DNA of 64,000 nt, from contig OX335657.1 of NCBI GenBank assembly GCA_946894095.1, forward strand, positions 11,222,001-11,286,000, in the 5' to 3' direction. Shown in pieces: positions 1 through 10,879 of the stretch (positions within the stretch are counted from its first letter, which is position 1; each line of letters begins with the position of its first letter). Below the pieces are notes generated by a model. That model had not been told where the DNA came from. It searched no databases and saw only the letters and a program-made list of their open reading frames with translations. Made by a program: the position numbers and the translations under genes. Source of the stretch: Incurvaria masculella (taxonomy: Eukaryota; Arthropoda; Insecta; Lepidoptera; Incurvariidae).

Positions 1-90
1 GTCTTATAGTCAGGGCGTTAGATGGCGCATCTTCGATAGCATCTTCGGAAACTTCGTGTGCAAGTCCGACTCGCACTTGGCCGGTTTTTT
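1..90 (-). mobile_element. End fragment of lepidopteran element L
   Basis: The minus strand carries the CCGGCCAAGTGCGAGTCGGA terminus seen in full copies at 28.6, 43.8 and 50.4 kb (called element L here). On the plus strand it ends with a T run after GGCCGG at about 85-90. The remainder of the element would lie left of the window or is lost. It is non-coding. The family is recognised as abundant in Lepidoptera; its class (SINE-like or MITE-like) is not resolved from this copy. Confidence 0.7.
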
Positions 91-1089
91 CATCTAAGGT
101 AATCCTATCCATATGACTATATGCAATGAAGCAAAAAACGTCGACCTTCTACGGCATCGTGCACCGGGGTACCGTTGTTAGAAGGTTAAACATTATCGAT
201 ATGAATAAAGTTAACATCTCTTTGAGAGAATGACCTCGATGATATAATTGTATTGACCCAAATAGGATTCACGAGAACATAATGATGGGCATATTAGCAT
301 TCAGATAGAGTCGCTGCCATTCCAGCTTTGATCAAAGTGGAAAGCTGTTGTTAAATGGGGTCGTGAATGTGAATAATCTGGAGGTCAATTCAGGGAATTC
401 CGAGTTGATGAATCAGGAGTGTTCTCTGGAGAGGAATTGACTTTGACAACACTTTTGTGTTCTGGTAACCGATCTCAGCGCAACACTGAATGAGTGGCAA
501 CAAATTAAAAAGGACAATACCCATTTGAAACGCGGACCTAAAGATTATGCAGACTGTTCCCGAAAATTTTATAAATTGTTGGAATATCAAATTAAATTGG
601 AGATGAATGGTGCGATTGTTGCATTGCAGAAAGATTGCATTAAAGGTTTGCTAAATATATTTGTGTTTTGACTTCCGATTTCACCAAACGTACCGCGATT
701 ACGCAAGTCTCCAACAGATGTCGCTCGCATAAAGCTGTTTTCATTTGCTTTTTAACATGGTTAATATATGTTTGAAGCTAAATATTGCTTTATTTACAAT
801 ACTTGAACAATATTTACATAATCACATATATCTTAAGAAAGCATGGATGAGTTAACTTAAAGAGAACTTTTAATTTTTCACCCATACGGAGCAGGCAAAA
901 GGCATGTGTGATTTCAAAAAAGTGATATCTTTTGTTTCTCATCATCAGGAAAACTGTAATATATAAATTTTAATATGATGAAATATGTAAAAAGGAACTA
1001 CGTTTATTTCATAGAGGAACATTCGAGTTGACAGCGCTTTTTTCGTCCATGCAAGAATTGACATTCTCTTTTCCATGTGTTTCTGAATT
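91..1089. other. AT-rich stretch, nothing recognised
   Basis: No supported gene or repeat seen. The short frames here lack codon bias or family resemblance and look like chance ORFs. Confidence 0.5.
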
Positions 1090-1342
1090 CCGGAAGGCGA
1101 ATTACTGTGAACTACAAATCAGGCGTGCAACTGTCTAGTTCCAAGATGTATAGTATTTTTAACAAATCGGACTGCACCATTTCACTAAATATAGAACGTA
1201 AGTAAGAATGAAAAACATATTAAAGTTGGGAAAAAATAAGAGAAAACTGTTATGGCACATAGTCAAAAACAATTAAAACAACTGTTTTCACTCAGTTAGA
1301 GTAACCAATTTACCTATCTCTATTATAACGTTGCAAGACGGT
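1090..1342 (+). repeat. Interspersed repeat R-A, copy 1
   Basis: The phrase CTACAAATCAGGCGTGCAAC followed about 70 bases later by CATTTCACTAAATATAGAAC recurs with divergence at 8150-8325 and 15070-15415. The similarity to the 15 kb copy continues rightward through an ACTGTTTTCA-rich part to the CGTTGCAAGACGG region. Non-coding, no terminal repeats seen. The copy at 8.2 kb lies directly upstream of a Helitron-like 3' end, so R-A may be internal Helitron sequence. Confidence 0.5.
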
Positions 1343-3361
1343 TGTTATTATCGGAATTAAAGTTAGATTCAATGATTGATTTTTCAGTGTATTGACACGT
1401 TACTGTAATATATGTTTTTGTGCTTTCACATCGCGTCCAGTCTACCAAATAAGTCAAAGCACGCACACATTATCCCAAATTATTTTCAAGCACCTGCTAA
1501 TCTAATATTTATTTTAACGCCTATGACAAATCTTTATTTCAACAATGTCTTCACTAATTCAACTGGTCCCAATGCAAATGTCAACTTCAATATAATATTA
1601 TTTCCATAATGAACACTCACTCTTTGTTTGAAGCCTCAAATCCTGAAAGCTACAGGACGTGACGACCCTTTCGGGTTCCCCGCGGGAATATCAAACAGGT
1701 TCGGGTAGGTCAGACATGAACTTAATCAAGTTTGTAATTAGTAATTATCAACATTGTTACGTTGTAACAGTTTTTCAGGTATTTTGCAGGTTTTTTGACG
1801 CACAAAAGCAAAACAGATGATTGTTTTTAATTGGATATGTTTTGATATACCCTACACCTACATGTAGATCTAATTAAATAAAAAAAACGCCTCTAATGAT
1901 AGGAGAATAAGTGATTGTGATTTAATTGATTATTCACCCAGCGAATTTTTGTTAAACGATTTACTTACGTTGTAATTATTAGTAGATTTGAGCACTAACA
2001 AAAAAAACATTAAACTGACAAAAAAAAAAGAAAAGTTAAATTAAAATATTTTCTCAAAAACTACGAAATGAATGAAAGTAAATAAATGATAGAAGAATAT
2101 TTAATTACTGTGAATAAATAATGAAAACAAAATAAAAATGATCTCAGTTTATTGTTTTATTGACGCCGACTTAAAATAATTTACACTAAACGTAATTATT
2201 AACGCAATTATTAGAAATAAAAGGTTTACTTTTTTCGCTTTTCCGTTTCTTTTTTCGCAGCTTATTTTTGTTAAAAAAAATATTTGCCTTTACCGCTGCC
2301 TTAAATGTAAACGCTCGAGCGCCCGTTGATGAACGCGGTGGCAATTTTTCGCCTATCCACCTTCACTTTTGCAGCTTCGATAATTTGATTGGTCGCTCCC
2401 AAGCGGCGCGGATGCAGTTGCAACCTCGCTACGATATACATCTATCCATGCATCGGTGTATGTTGAAAGCGTGTGACTAGACCGTGTGTACACCAATGTC
2501 ACAACTAGTGAACCAAATGGGCTAATATGCATTTCGACCGGCTAGCAAGTTACCAATGGCCGTACTTTTTCAAATAGCACTTTCAATATAGGTAGAATAG
2601 TCGCCGAAAGTTTTTTCTTTTACATAAAACTAGCTTAGTGTTTATGTTAATGCAATATGTGTAGGTTAATCTTAAATTAACTAGATTTAAATTCATAGTG
2701 ATAAAATTGTTACGAAATGAAGGGTTAAGTCAAGTCATATGCAAAAATCAAACTCACGTGACAAGTCCTCGTTGGCATGGAAAACCACGTACTTTCAGTA
2801 TGAAAATAATATGGTTAAAAGAAACCAAAAGCGTGTCACCACAACCCGAAAATCGGCCTTATAAAGAGACAGTCAAAGATTCTGGCACCAGTCACTAAAA
2901 TGTATCTAATTTAAATGATCTGGTAATTTCATAAGGTATGTAATTCCAAATTATATGTGAATAAAATTTCTAGACAAGTGATTTTGTAGCTGAAGTACAC
3001 TTTCGTTATGTCTAAATTAAACCTAACTCTAGCTAAGTCTATCATCCACGAGTATGCTAGGTCATGCCAGCAACCAAATGGTTGTACAATGGCACCTCAT
3101 TTTAGATTCTACTAAAACTGTGATCATAGAACTAGATATCATTTTGAATTTTGTATGTATTTAATGGATACGACATTACCGTTTTCTTATTGATTTCAGG
3201 TTCAAAAATGAAAATTCAAACATTCAAAATTCATTTAATCAGTGATTTTCAGTTGACATGAAGCTCACACTAATTTATCACATCGTCAAATTATCCAATG
3301 ACTACATTGAAGCCCTATATTCAGATTTTTTAAAGAAGCAGAAAAACATTTTGTTCGTGAC
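1343..3361. other. AT-rich stretch, nothing recognised
   Basis: Long A and T runs with no open frame above 70 codons and no recognisable repeat. A somewhat GC-richer patch at about 2290-2470 has a 70-codon frame without family resemblance. Confidence 0.5.
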
Positions 3362-3412
3362 ATTCGTCGAAAGCAGGATTCGAACCTGCGACCAATGCTC
3401 TGACCGCTAAGC
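3362..3412 (-). pseudogene. tRNA-like relic (shortened)
   Basis: Read on the minus strand this has TTGCTTAGCGGTCAGAGC, resembling a pol III A box and D arm, then a T-arm/B box GCAGGTTCGAATCCTGC with perfect stem pairing. Only about a dozen bases separate the two, so the anticodon arm is missing. It is a tRNA pseudogene or the remains of a tRNA-derived SINE head, not a functional tRNA. Confidence 0.45.
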
Positions 3413-3682
3413 AATTATGTCACAAATATGTTTGAATCTCGACAATTATATCAGCCAACTAATTTCTAGATTATAATAGAATCGATACAATTATTTCCCC
3501 GTCTACTAGTAGATGGCGCTAGCTTTGCATATTGTTCTAATGCTAAGGAATTTTGACTGCTATGTTTGAGATGTCAACCCAAATACCAGCCGATTTGGTA
3601 TCGGACACTAGAATGAGTCTGTATTTAACTTCATATTTTTATGTATTTCTCATTGATTTAACTAAAACATTATTTTTTTTTA

Positions 3683-4525
3683 TGTGACTGGACATGGATG
3701 GCTAATACCACAAGTTCTGTCATGGTATTAGCCCAACACACCACATGGGAACTAGGTGCCATGCCAGGACCTTCCTTATATTGCACGGCTACATTGAACT
3801 GGATGGAAAACACGGACAATTTTCATTGCCGCTTCGACCATCGTTCATCCAATGCGATGTTACCAACCCGGGCGGGATAAACCCTACCACCTAGTAAGTA
3901 AGGAAGGGGACCTACAGCTTAAGGCCCTGGTACTAGCCAAATCGCAAAGTTAGACGAGGCACCCCAAGTTAACTAACTAAGTCTGACGATTATAAGTGTC
4001 ATTCTTACAATATATGGTTCCTTTTCAAGGAATCAACCTATTTTCGTTAATGTATGTTTCCTTTTTCTATACAAAATACATTGCGGAAACGGTGTCCATT
4101 TCCGAACTTTTTTGACTAAATGTAGAAATCTAAAAGCAAATGGAACTTTTTGTTTATGCATATATGCTGTTTTTGCTTATATCTAGAAATCGAATTACTT
4201 TCAGATTTCTAATGAGAAAAATCAACTTTTTTTATTTTTATTATTATTTAAATAAATGATGGAATCAAAAAATATTAACAATCCATTATCAGTCTGTAGT
4301 TCTATTTGGATTTGCTGAAGCGTTTCACTACATATTATTACATTTGTTAAAAAGTGCATTTGTATGGCGCGAGTAGTTGGCTAGTCCTAGCGCCATAACG
4401 TGGAATCCGAACCACGGCCAGCCTCTCAACGGTCGAATGGTCACCCATCCAAGACCAGACCGGACCCAGCGTTGCTTAACTTCGGAGAGCGATCACCGAA
4501 GTGTCGCGCCACTGGGCCACCGAGG
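3683..4525 (-). mobile_element. SINE with 5S rRNA-like head, split by MITE
   Basis: Minus-strand SINE. The head lies at about 4410-4525 and includes GAAGTTAAGCAACGCTGGG and TTGGATGGGTGACC, close to the internal promoter of 5S rRNA genes. The body (3683-3918) carries the family phrases CCCGGGTTGGTAACATCGC, GGTCGAAGCGGCAATG and GGTCCTGGCATGGCACC, and ends in an A-rich tail at about 3670-3690. A TTAA-flanked MITE is inserted between 3919 and 4398. In the undisturbed relative at 17.3 kb the sequence runs straight through TTTAACGTGG, so the insertion point is clear. Pol III transcription and LINE-assisted retroposition are inferred from the class. Confidence 0.75.
3919..4398 (+). mobile_element. 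TTAA-flanked MITE, family A, copy 1
   Basis: The element starts TTAA then GGCCCTGGTACTAGCC and ends GGCTAGTCCTAGCGCC then ATAA (a decayed TTAA). The ends are imperfect inverted repeats of about 18 bases. A near-identical copy lies at 47045-47523 and a diverged, inverted one at 11937-12430. TTAA duplication is the target signature of piggyBac transposases, so it is inferred to be a non-autonomous piggyBac-type element. Non-coding, about 470 bp. Confidence 0.75.
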
Positions 4526-4530
4526 CTGAC

Positions 4531-6329
4531 TGAAACATAGTTGAAGTCGTTTTTCTCAGTGCAGTCATGTTTAAGATCATTATATTTAGGTGCATTTTTT
4601 TTATAATTTATTTAAAATATTTCTCTCTATCCAGAAGCAGTAGGATATAGCCATACATATTAATTCGAATGCTTCTTATTATACCGCCTTCATTGTAAGT
4701 AGATAAATAAGCAACATTATTGAGGCTATGATCAATGAATACCACTAAATGATTCACGTTAGCTGGCTTAGATGTGAAATTGAAAATTTCGCGCATTATC
4801 CATAACACATGTTGTATGTATACCATCCCTGAGTCGTGGCTAGTAGCTCAACGTAACTAAATTAATCCGGGGCTAATGGGGTGCCGCCGGGACCAATTAT
4901 TAACTAATCTAAATTAACAAAAATCGATGTGTGTATCTGTCTAGGTATGTACCATATGGGCTTCACCACGGCGTGACTAATTTTGATGAAATTTTCAGGT
5001 TAGCCCAGCGGACGATCCTGTTAAGTTTGGTTGAGCGATTGGATGAACAAATATTTTTTGTTTTTCGCGATCAAATATATTCATGACGCAGGGCGAGCAT
5101 GGAAGGAATTTCTCTCAATCGCTCCAAAGAATACTAAAATCCAAACTGTCATCCCATACTTCGGCAGCGTACCATTCTGTCAACCCATAGAAGTGGGTTG
5201 ACTAAATGGATTGCAATTATTTTGTAGCGTATGTCAGTTAAAACTACTATTTAAAGTACTATTATGGATGTTGCTCTGCGGAACTTGTATCCCTTAATCG
5301 TCTCCATCCAACCTATATCCGGAGTACCGCCACAAAGAATTAGAGCACCCCCTTGTAGTTGACATAACTAACCATTTCTCAAACTCATTTCTCTGCCGCA
5401 CCACCGCCGCAGTGTCTGCTGGCGGGTGTCTTTCCTGAAACCTATAACCGGGGAGTCTTAAAACGTAATTGCACAAGCTTGAATATTTCAGCAATGGTCA
5501 GCACATCGGGTGGTATGGTGCCTGCTTGGTTTGGCGAGGGGGGGAGGGTGGATTTTCTGAGTATCTTTGGTCTCTAAGCACAGCTACCTATGTCGGATTT
5601 TCATTACGAAAATGACGCCCCATCTGACTATAGATATTTAGTGATTCACGTGCGAAGCCGGGGCGGCTGGTATTATAATATTTATTATTCTGCTAATTTT
5701 AGGGATTTTTTCTGTGGAAATCTATCTAAGGGTAAACGGCCACACATATTATTGTCCGGCAACTCTTTATGTGCATGGTTTCAGCGCTGCTGTTTTTCAT
5801 TCCCAAACATGTATTTAAAACTTCTTTATTTAAGGTTTTCCTGACTATATCGAACGATTTTCGACGACGAATTTCCTCAAAATTGGTTCGGCGGTTAAGG
5901 CGTGAAACGCATCAGACAGACAGAGTTACTTCTCAATATATAATGTTAGTACAGATTATATTCACGGTAAAAAATCCGCTCTACAAATAGGCCTTTTGAA
6001 CTACCTGCTAGTTTTAATTCGGAATAAACATTCTTAAAACTTATTAATTATTAATGAATACTCTCTCGATGAAATAATATTTAAAGAAGACTTATTTTCT
6101 ATATGATTTCAAGTTTGAGTACCCATCCAAAGAACTTTGCCATTTCGTTTTATCATTGCGCGAACATTACGAATGAACGCACAGATGCTGCCGCTCTGTT
6201 ACTGCCTAGTTTCCGTGTGTTCTGAAGCGTGAATTCCAATATCTTAAACGTTCAAATTAATTCAGACACCGTGCGATCATGTGTACAAGATAGGTCTCAC
6301 ACGATGTAAATGTTATATGTGAATATCGT
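4531..6329. other. Repeat debris, no gene
   Basis: No gene supported. At 5650-5672 there is GTGCGAAGCCGGGGCGGCTGG, like the terminus CCGTGCAAAGCCGGGACGGG of the Helitron ending at 41537. At 5874-5935 is AAATTGGTTCGGCGGTTAAG followed by CAGACAGACAG, a phrase typical of lepidopteran interspersed elements. The two pieces are rearranged relative to each other. The rest is AT-rich. Confidence 0.4.
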
Positions 6330-6450
6330 CTACTCCCACCGAAGGAAGGAGATCGAAGGCATACGAGCGCGGCGGATGCCTCCTTGACAAGGGGCTGAAT
6401 GCTTAGCTCGAAACGTCGGAGAATGTCTCTTCCTGCCGCGTGAAAATGAA
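6330..6450 (-). mobile_element. Penelope-like terminal fragment
   Basis: The reverse complement closely matches 52630-52740, the sequence lying directly upstream of the Penelope-like reverse transcriptase relic: shared CTTTTCACGCGGC, GAGACATTCTCCG, GAGCTAA, TTCAGCCC and GTTGTCAAGGAGG. On the plus strand it contains CTGAATGCTTAGCTCGAAAC, which has the arrangement of a degenerate hammerhead core (CUGA ... GAAAC followed by GTC). Penelope-like elements are known to carry hammerhead motifs in their terminal repeats. The motif is imperfect and catalytic function is doubtful. Confidence 0.5.
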
Positions 6451-6779
6451 AGCTATACCGTTGTCGTAGTTGGCAAACTTGCTCAGCAAACAAAACACGA
6501 TCTTCCACGTCGAATGCACCGTAACGGCGTAAGCGCCTGCTGTGATAAGAGGGGACTTTGGTTTTAATTGTTACTTAATTAAAATGTTGGAAGAACTGCC
6601 CAAGGGTAGAGTAGAGTAGCTTATAGAAAACTGTTTAAGACTACTTTGGTTGTTGAAACTATATTGTAAATCACTTCAAACTATATTCGGTATATCAATT
6701 GCATATCACCTATATTGGATCGGAATTCAGGTAACTGGAGTTGGTGAAAACAGGGGTAAATGGGAATGTTTGGATGTTT

Positions 6780-6962
6780 CTCATTAAATCTTGCCATATC
6801 AGCTCAAATGATTTTAAATCAATTTGGTAGATGGATAAATTGTCCTAGAACAGCCTTTTGAGTAGCCCTTTGGGCTACTTTTCATCCAGAAAATAATAAC
6901 AACATTGCAAATAATAACAACAAAACAACATTGACCCAAGCGGAGCCGGGTACCGCAGCTAG
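6780..6962 (+). mobile_element. Helitron-like 3' end fragment
   Basis: The segment ends ACCCAAGCGGAGCCGGGTAC CGCAG and then CTAG at 6959-6962, followed by T. GCGG...CCGC can form the short terminal hairpin expected before a Helitron CTAG/CTRR end. The preceding GGGCTACTTTTCATCCA is shared with the copies at 8.4 and 30.8 kb. Only the 3' part is present. Confidence 0.6.
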
Positions 6963-7220
6963 TTACTCAAAATAACTATGGTAAGCCAAGTAATATACAA
7001 TTTAGTTTGTATAGAAGGGTTTAAATGATCATGAACATTAATTTCGACCGTAACATTTAAGGAACTAATTATTCATAAAAATTAAATTTTTGTGTGTTTA
7101 TTTTTTTTGACAAACCGGTATGGGTGGCTCAGCTGAGAGACCAAAGTTTATTAGAAAAGTCAAATCCAACTCATGTTTTTATCATTCTCTATCTTATAAA
7201 AGTTTAAAGAATTCAACGCC

Positions 7221-7589
7221 TTAAGGTTGTTCCGACCCTTATAAAGTTGTTTGCACACATAACGCAAAAAATATTGGACTTTAAGCCACGAATTCATAAT
7301 AAAAGTTTAATATAGTCATATTACTTGCAGCGAAAACAATTTCACAATTTCAGGATTATTGGTTTTGTTACAATTTATTTAAATATGATTTTTATTTAAC
7401 AGCGCCATCTAACGGGGTAAAACTTCTAATCGGCAATTACAACGAAACCATTAAACCTGAAATTGTGAATATGTTTTCGCTGCAACTACTATGGCCATAT
7501 TTAATATTTTTGACGAATTCGTGCCTTAAAGTGCAATACTTTTTACGTTCTGTGTAAAAAAAACATTGTATGGGTCGGAACATCCTTAA
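7221..7589. mobile_element. TTAA-flanked MITE, family C
   Basis: It begins TTAA GGTTGTTCCGACCC and ends GGGTCGGAACATCC TTAA, and the two ends pair. Inside, GCGAAAACAATTTCACAATTTC and the rc-related GAAATTGTGAATATGTTTTCGC extend the inverted repeat, giving long imperfect arms of well over 100 bases. Both TTAA tetramers are intact (7221-7224, 7586-7589). piggyBac-type mobilisation is inferred. Only one copy is seen in the window. Confidence 0.7.
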
Positions 7590-8149
7590 GGTTTAATTGG
7601 GTAGTACCATCTTCAAGTAGACAGCCAAGGAAAATTTTTCCAATCTGCAAAAAGCAACCTAACTCTATTGAGGTGAGTTGGGGTCGTTGGATGCTTGTAG
7701 CCACGAGCAGAAATGCTCGTTGTTTTCAGCGGATCGATAAGCTGATAGGAGAATGCAGTTCTCCGAGAGAATTGCTCTCGGAAAATAAAATGGAGGAAAA
7801 AACCACTGGAAATTTAGGTATCAAATTCATCACAGAATTTGACAACTTTTTCTAGGACCTTTTTGTCAAGTGGGCAAGATTTGATTCCAATAAGAAATGT
7901 ATTTAAAGTTTTACGTCAAAATTGTACATCTACTATTTTGCTCATAATCTTTACTTGACATTTACATTACACTAAACATTACGTTAATAAAATTAAACAA
8001 ATTATAACTATTATGAGCAAATATTTACTGTTAAGATGCATTCATTTATAGTAACGTATTTCTTATTACTATTAATATATTATTGTAAGTAAATATTCAT
8101 GAGCAAAAACAGTTCATATTAAACAGTTAATTGAACCGATTGAACAGTA
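7590..8149. other. AT-rich stretch, nothing recognised
   Basis: No supported feature. A 60-codon frame at 7673-7855 has no family resemblance. Confidence 0.5.
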
Positions 8150-8409
8150 CCGCTTTGTGGAAACAACACGTGTGATGGTGAAACGGTTATCTTACTCGAT
8201 GGAACATTACGGCTGATTACAAATTAGTCGTGCAACTGTCTAGTTTTAAAAGGTACAGACATTTTAACAGATTGGACCGTACCTTTTCACAGAATATAAA
8301 ACGAAAGTAAGAATGTTGACCCTATTTTGAACCAGTCATGTGGGCTACTTTTTATCCATGAGATAATTTAACCGACACTAACCCGAGCGGAGCCAGGTAC
8401 CGCAGCTAG
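8150..8409 (+). mobile_element. Repeat R-A followed by Helitron-like 3' end
   Basis: 8150-8325 is copy 2 of repeat R-A. It is followed by TGTGGGCTACTTTTTATCC and by CCGAGCGGAGCCAGGTACCGCAG with CTAG at 8406-8409 and a following T, the Helitron-like terminus. The contiguity suggests R-A is the body of a non-autonomous Helitron whose 5' end is not visible here. Confidence 0.5.
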
Positions 8410-8459
8410 TGATAAAATATGACAAATCCGAGTGCACTGTACTGTCTATGGATGATGAA

Positions 8460-8757
8460 TCACTACATAGTATAAAACAAAGTCGCTTTCTCTGTCCCTA
8501 TATCCCTATGTATGCTTAAATCTTTAAAACTACGCAACGGATTTTGATGCGGTTTTTTAAAATAGATAGAGAGATTGAAGAGGAAGGTTTATATGTTTAA
8601 TAACATCCATTAAATACTGTTATTTTTGAGTTTTCTAATGTGATGTCGTAAATAATTACATTTTTTCCGCTTCCATTGCAAACGCAGGCTGAACTTGACG
8701 AGCCCGCGATCAGTCAAAAACGACATTGACCCGAGCGGAGCCGGGTACCTCAGCTAG
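8460..8757 (+). mobile_element. Complete non-autonomous Helitron-like element
   Basis: The 5' end is TCACTACATAGTATAAAAC preceded by A, and the 3' end is GAGCGGAGCCGGGTACCTCAG then CTAG followed by T. This fits the Helitron rule (5' TC, 3' CTRR with a hairpin just inside, insertion between A and T, no target duplication). Length is 298 bp with no coding capacity. The interior (GTCGCTTTCTCTGTCCC, ACGCAACGGATTTTGATGCGG) is shared with 39490-39740, and the same 5' end occurs at 37666. Confidence 0.75.
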
Positions 8758-8789
8758 TAATTAATAAACAACAATCTTGCTGCACACTT

Positions 8790-9100
8790 TTTGCTCGAGG
8801 GGCTGACCTCTCGTGAATACGCATGAAACTACATCAGATTGAGAGTGAAACTCCGTCGATGACATCATCCCCCGTTCGATTATCCAGCACGAGCGCACTC
8901 TCAGGGATGCGATGCTCGTCCATGAGAGTGCTCTCGTACGATAAGCTCGTTAATTGGATTGCGATGCCGGTCACGGCCGGCGCGCGTCATTTGACGAGTA
9001 GCCGACGGCGTAACCGCCTCGTCCGCAGCTGATGGCCCCCGGAAATAAAGCGATTTCTCGGGGCACCTCTTCTCCGCCGCCCCCGATTTTCAACTCAAGC
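8790..9100. other. GC-rich island of unknown role
   Basis: This block is markedly richer in GC than its flanks, with phrases such as GGTCACGGCCGGCGCGCG and GGCCCCCGGAAATAAAGCG. The 69-codon frame inside it (8823-9032) resembles no family known to me. It matches no other part of the window, so it is not a local repeat. A conserved non-coding element or unannotated exon is possible. Confidence 0.3.
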
Positions 9101-9111
9101 ATAGATTGAAG

Positions 9112-9498
9112 AGGAGGTCGTAGCCTAGTGGCGTGGGGACTGGCCTATCGTACCAGAGGTCTGGGTTCAATTCCGACATGCACCACTGTCTTTCTCTTTC
9201 CGAGTTCGATAAGTGCATTTCGTCACGAATGCGAGCTGCTCCATGGGTCGGAATCCATGTAAAACCCTACTAGGTGGTAGGGTTTAAGCCCGTCCGGGTT
9301 GGTACCATCGCATTGGATGAAAAGATGGTCGAAGCGGCAATGAAACATTTCCAGTGTTTTCCATACAGTTCAATGTAGCCGTGCTGATAAAGGTAAGGTC
9401 CTGGCATGGCACCTAATTCCTTCGGGAATGTGGTGTATTGGGCTAATATCATAACGGTAGTTGTGTGGTATAAGCCATCCATGTTATAATAAAAAAAA
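9112..9498 (+). mobile_element. SINE with tRNA-like head
   Basis: The head has a pol III A box like GTAGCCTAGTGGCGTGGGG and a B box GGGTTCAATTCC, then the linker GCACCACTGTCTTTCTCTTT, then the shared body starting near GGTCGGAATCCATGTAAAAC. The body contains CCGGGTTGGTACCATCGCA, GGTCGAAGCGGCAATG and GGTCCTGGCATGGCACC. It ends in an A-run tail near 9486-9497. This is one of the most complete copies of the family in the window. Confidence 0.8.
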
Positions 9499-9714
9499 GG
9501 TAGCTAAGCATACAACACACAATACCCGCCGAAAACTGCTTATTTTCGCTGGCAGATTTCTAAATAGCGCCATCTCCCGTCACTGCCACAACTAGTTAGA
9601 CCGTCATTAAACTAAGCTTGATTCCTAATTTTGCCTAGGTAGGCGTGATGATAATGTTACATTTCGACTAGAAATTAGTAATGTCATTGTAAATAAAAAA
9701 TATCATTGAACGGA

Positions 9715-9790
9715 TATTGCCTGTAATCGACCGTGAAGCAAGGTCACATTAATTAAAGAAAGAGCCCTTTAAAAATAATAACAAGACTGG
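9715..9790 (+). repeat. Interspersed repeat R-B, copy 1
   Basis: ATCGACCGTGAAGCAAGG with ACATTAATTAAAGAAAGAGC recurs at 16575-16640 and, inverted, at 63430-63476. Short, non-coding, no terminal structure seen. Confidence 0.5.
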
Positions 9791-9983
9791 ACCCGAAGCA
9801 GCAAGAGGAGGACTGTGGGAGAATTTAAAATTATAGTTATACAGCAGGTGGCAAAATCGGAAGACACAATACCCGCGAATGGTATGTTTTGCTGGTTTGG
9901 GCCCAGCCTTGCAATATATTCATAAATAGTTAATATTACATAGCTTTTTCTACATGTTACATCACTTGGAAAAAGCTACTCAT

Positions 9984-10153
9984 AGGCTGAGATAAATAGT
10001 CGTAGCAGAAACTAAGGCTAACGAAAAGTAGTACTTTGTGACGTCATGTTGACACATTGTGTATGGACGAAATCTCAAAGCAATGCAAATTGACGTCACA
10101 AAGTACTACTTTTCGTTAGTCTTAGTTTCTGTTCCGACTATTTATCTCAGCCT
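9984..10153. mobile_element. Palindromic MITE (63-bp arms)
   Basis: The left arm 9984-10046 and right arm 10091-10153 are near-perfect reverse complements (AGGCTGAGATAAATAGTC at the outer end, TGACGTCA at the inner end), around a 44-base loop. Such fold-back structure is typical of MITEs. A target duplication is not clear. Each arm ends in the CRE-like octamer TGACGTCA. Confidence 0.7.
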
Positions 10154-10315
10154 TTAGTACTAAAAAGTATGTTTACTTTGGGTTGGCTAGCACGTTCTCT
10201 TTTCGTATAAAAAGCCATACATAAATTAACCATAAAATCAAAACTGTTTCTGTAATATATTTGTTACCTGTCAAATTAAGCAAACTGAAACTCTACGCAA
10301 AGAATATTTTTTCAA

Positions 10316-10597
10316 ATCAATGTGCATCAATATTTAGTTTGACGGCTTACCGCGCGTGTGAGGAGCAGGACGTGCTGCTCGACGTTTCGGAGCCTCACAT
10401 GGGCTCCATCTTCAGGAGAACGTGCCTGTCGCGACGGAGGTAGGCACGTTACTCAGTAACGTGCCTACCTGAAGATGGAGCCCATGTGAGGCTCCGAAAC
10501 GTCGAGCAGCACGTCCTGCTCCTCACACGCGCGGTAAGCCGTCAAACTAAATATTGTAGTTATGTCCCGCGTAAGTTTTAAAATATCAATGTGCATC
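10316..10597. mobile_element. Palindromic Penelope-like terminus with 13-bp target duplication
   Basis: Two 89-base arms (10328-10416 and 10468-10556) are reverse complements around a 51-base centre that includes a second hairpin (GGTAGGCACGTTA/TAACGTGCCTACC). The whole is bounded by the direct repeat ATCAATGTGCATC at 10316-10328 and 10585-10597, a 13-bp duplication consistent with retrotransposon-type insertion. Each arm carries a hammerhead-like core. Head-to-head terminal repeats and hammerheads are features of Penelope-like elements, so it is inferred to be an isolated inverted terminal-repeat pair. A SINE or other retroposon is an alternative. Confidence 0.5.
10469..10503 (+). ncRNA. Hammerhead-ribozyme-like core
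   Basis: CTGAAGA (core CUGANGA) is followed by T, a six-base stem GGAGCC/GGCTCC with loop CATGTGA, then GAAAC and GTC, the usual order of a type I hammerhead with a minimal stem III. Downstream GAG could pair with CTC at 10410s only in the other arm's context; in this arm stem I is unclear. There is one extra U between core and stem II. The mirror copy is on the minus strand at about 10381-10415. Self-cleavage is not shown. Confidence 0.4.
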
Positions 10598-10879
10598 TTC
10601 TGGATAAACATCCTTTCTTACTCAAGTCACAAACTAGTTTTAGTTGTACAGCAGAAACAAGAGAGAACTCGTAGTTAAGACCTCCATTAGGGGTCACCCG
10701 TCCGGAGTTAATTCCGGCATCGCTTCCGCCTTGTTGCGAATTGCGCGAACTGGGCTGCTCTAATCTAACTCGAAAGGAAAAATAAAAGCTTCGTTTGGGA
10801 ACGTATTGCCGTGGTGGGTGACAGTGTAAAAACACTGTACATTTCTTGTAGTATCGTTTTGTTAATGCAGCGTTACCAC

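Noticed and set aside
10469..10503. Calling the hammerhead motif a proven ribozyme
   Set aside because: One extra base separates the core from stem II and stem I is not convincingly paired within the arm; left as hammerhead-like.
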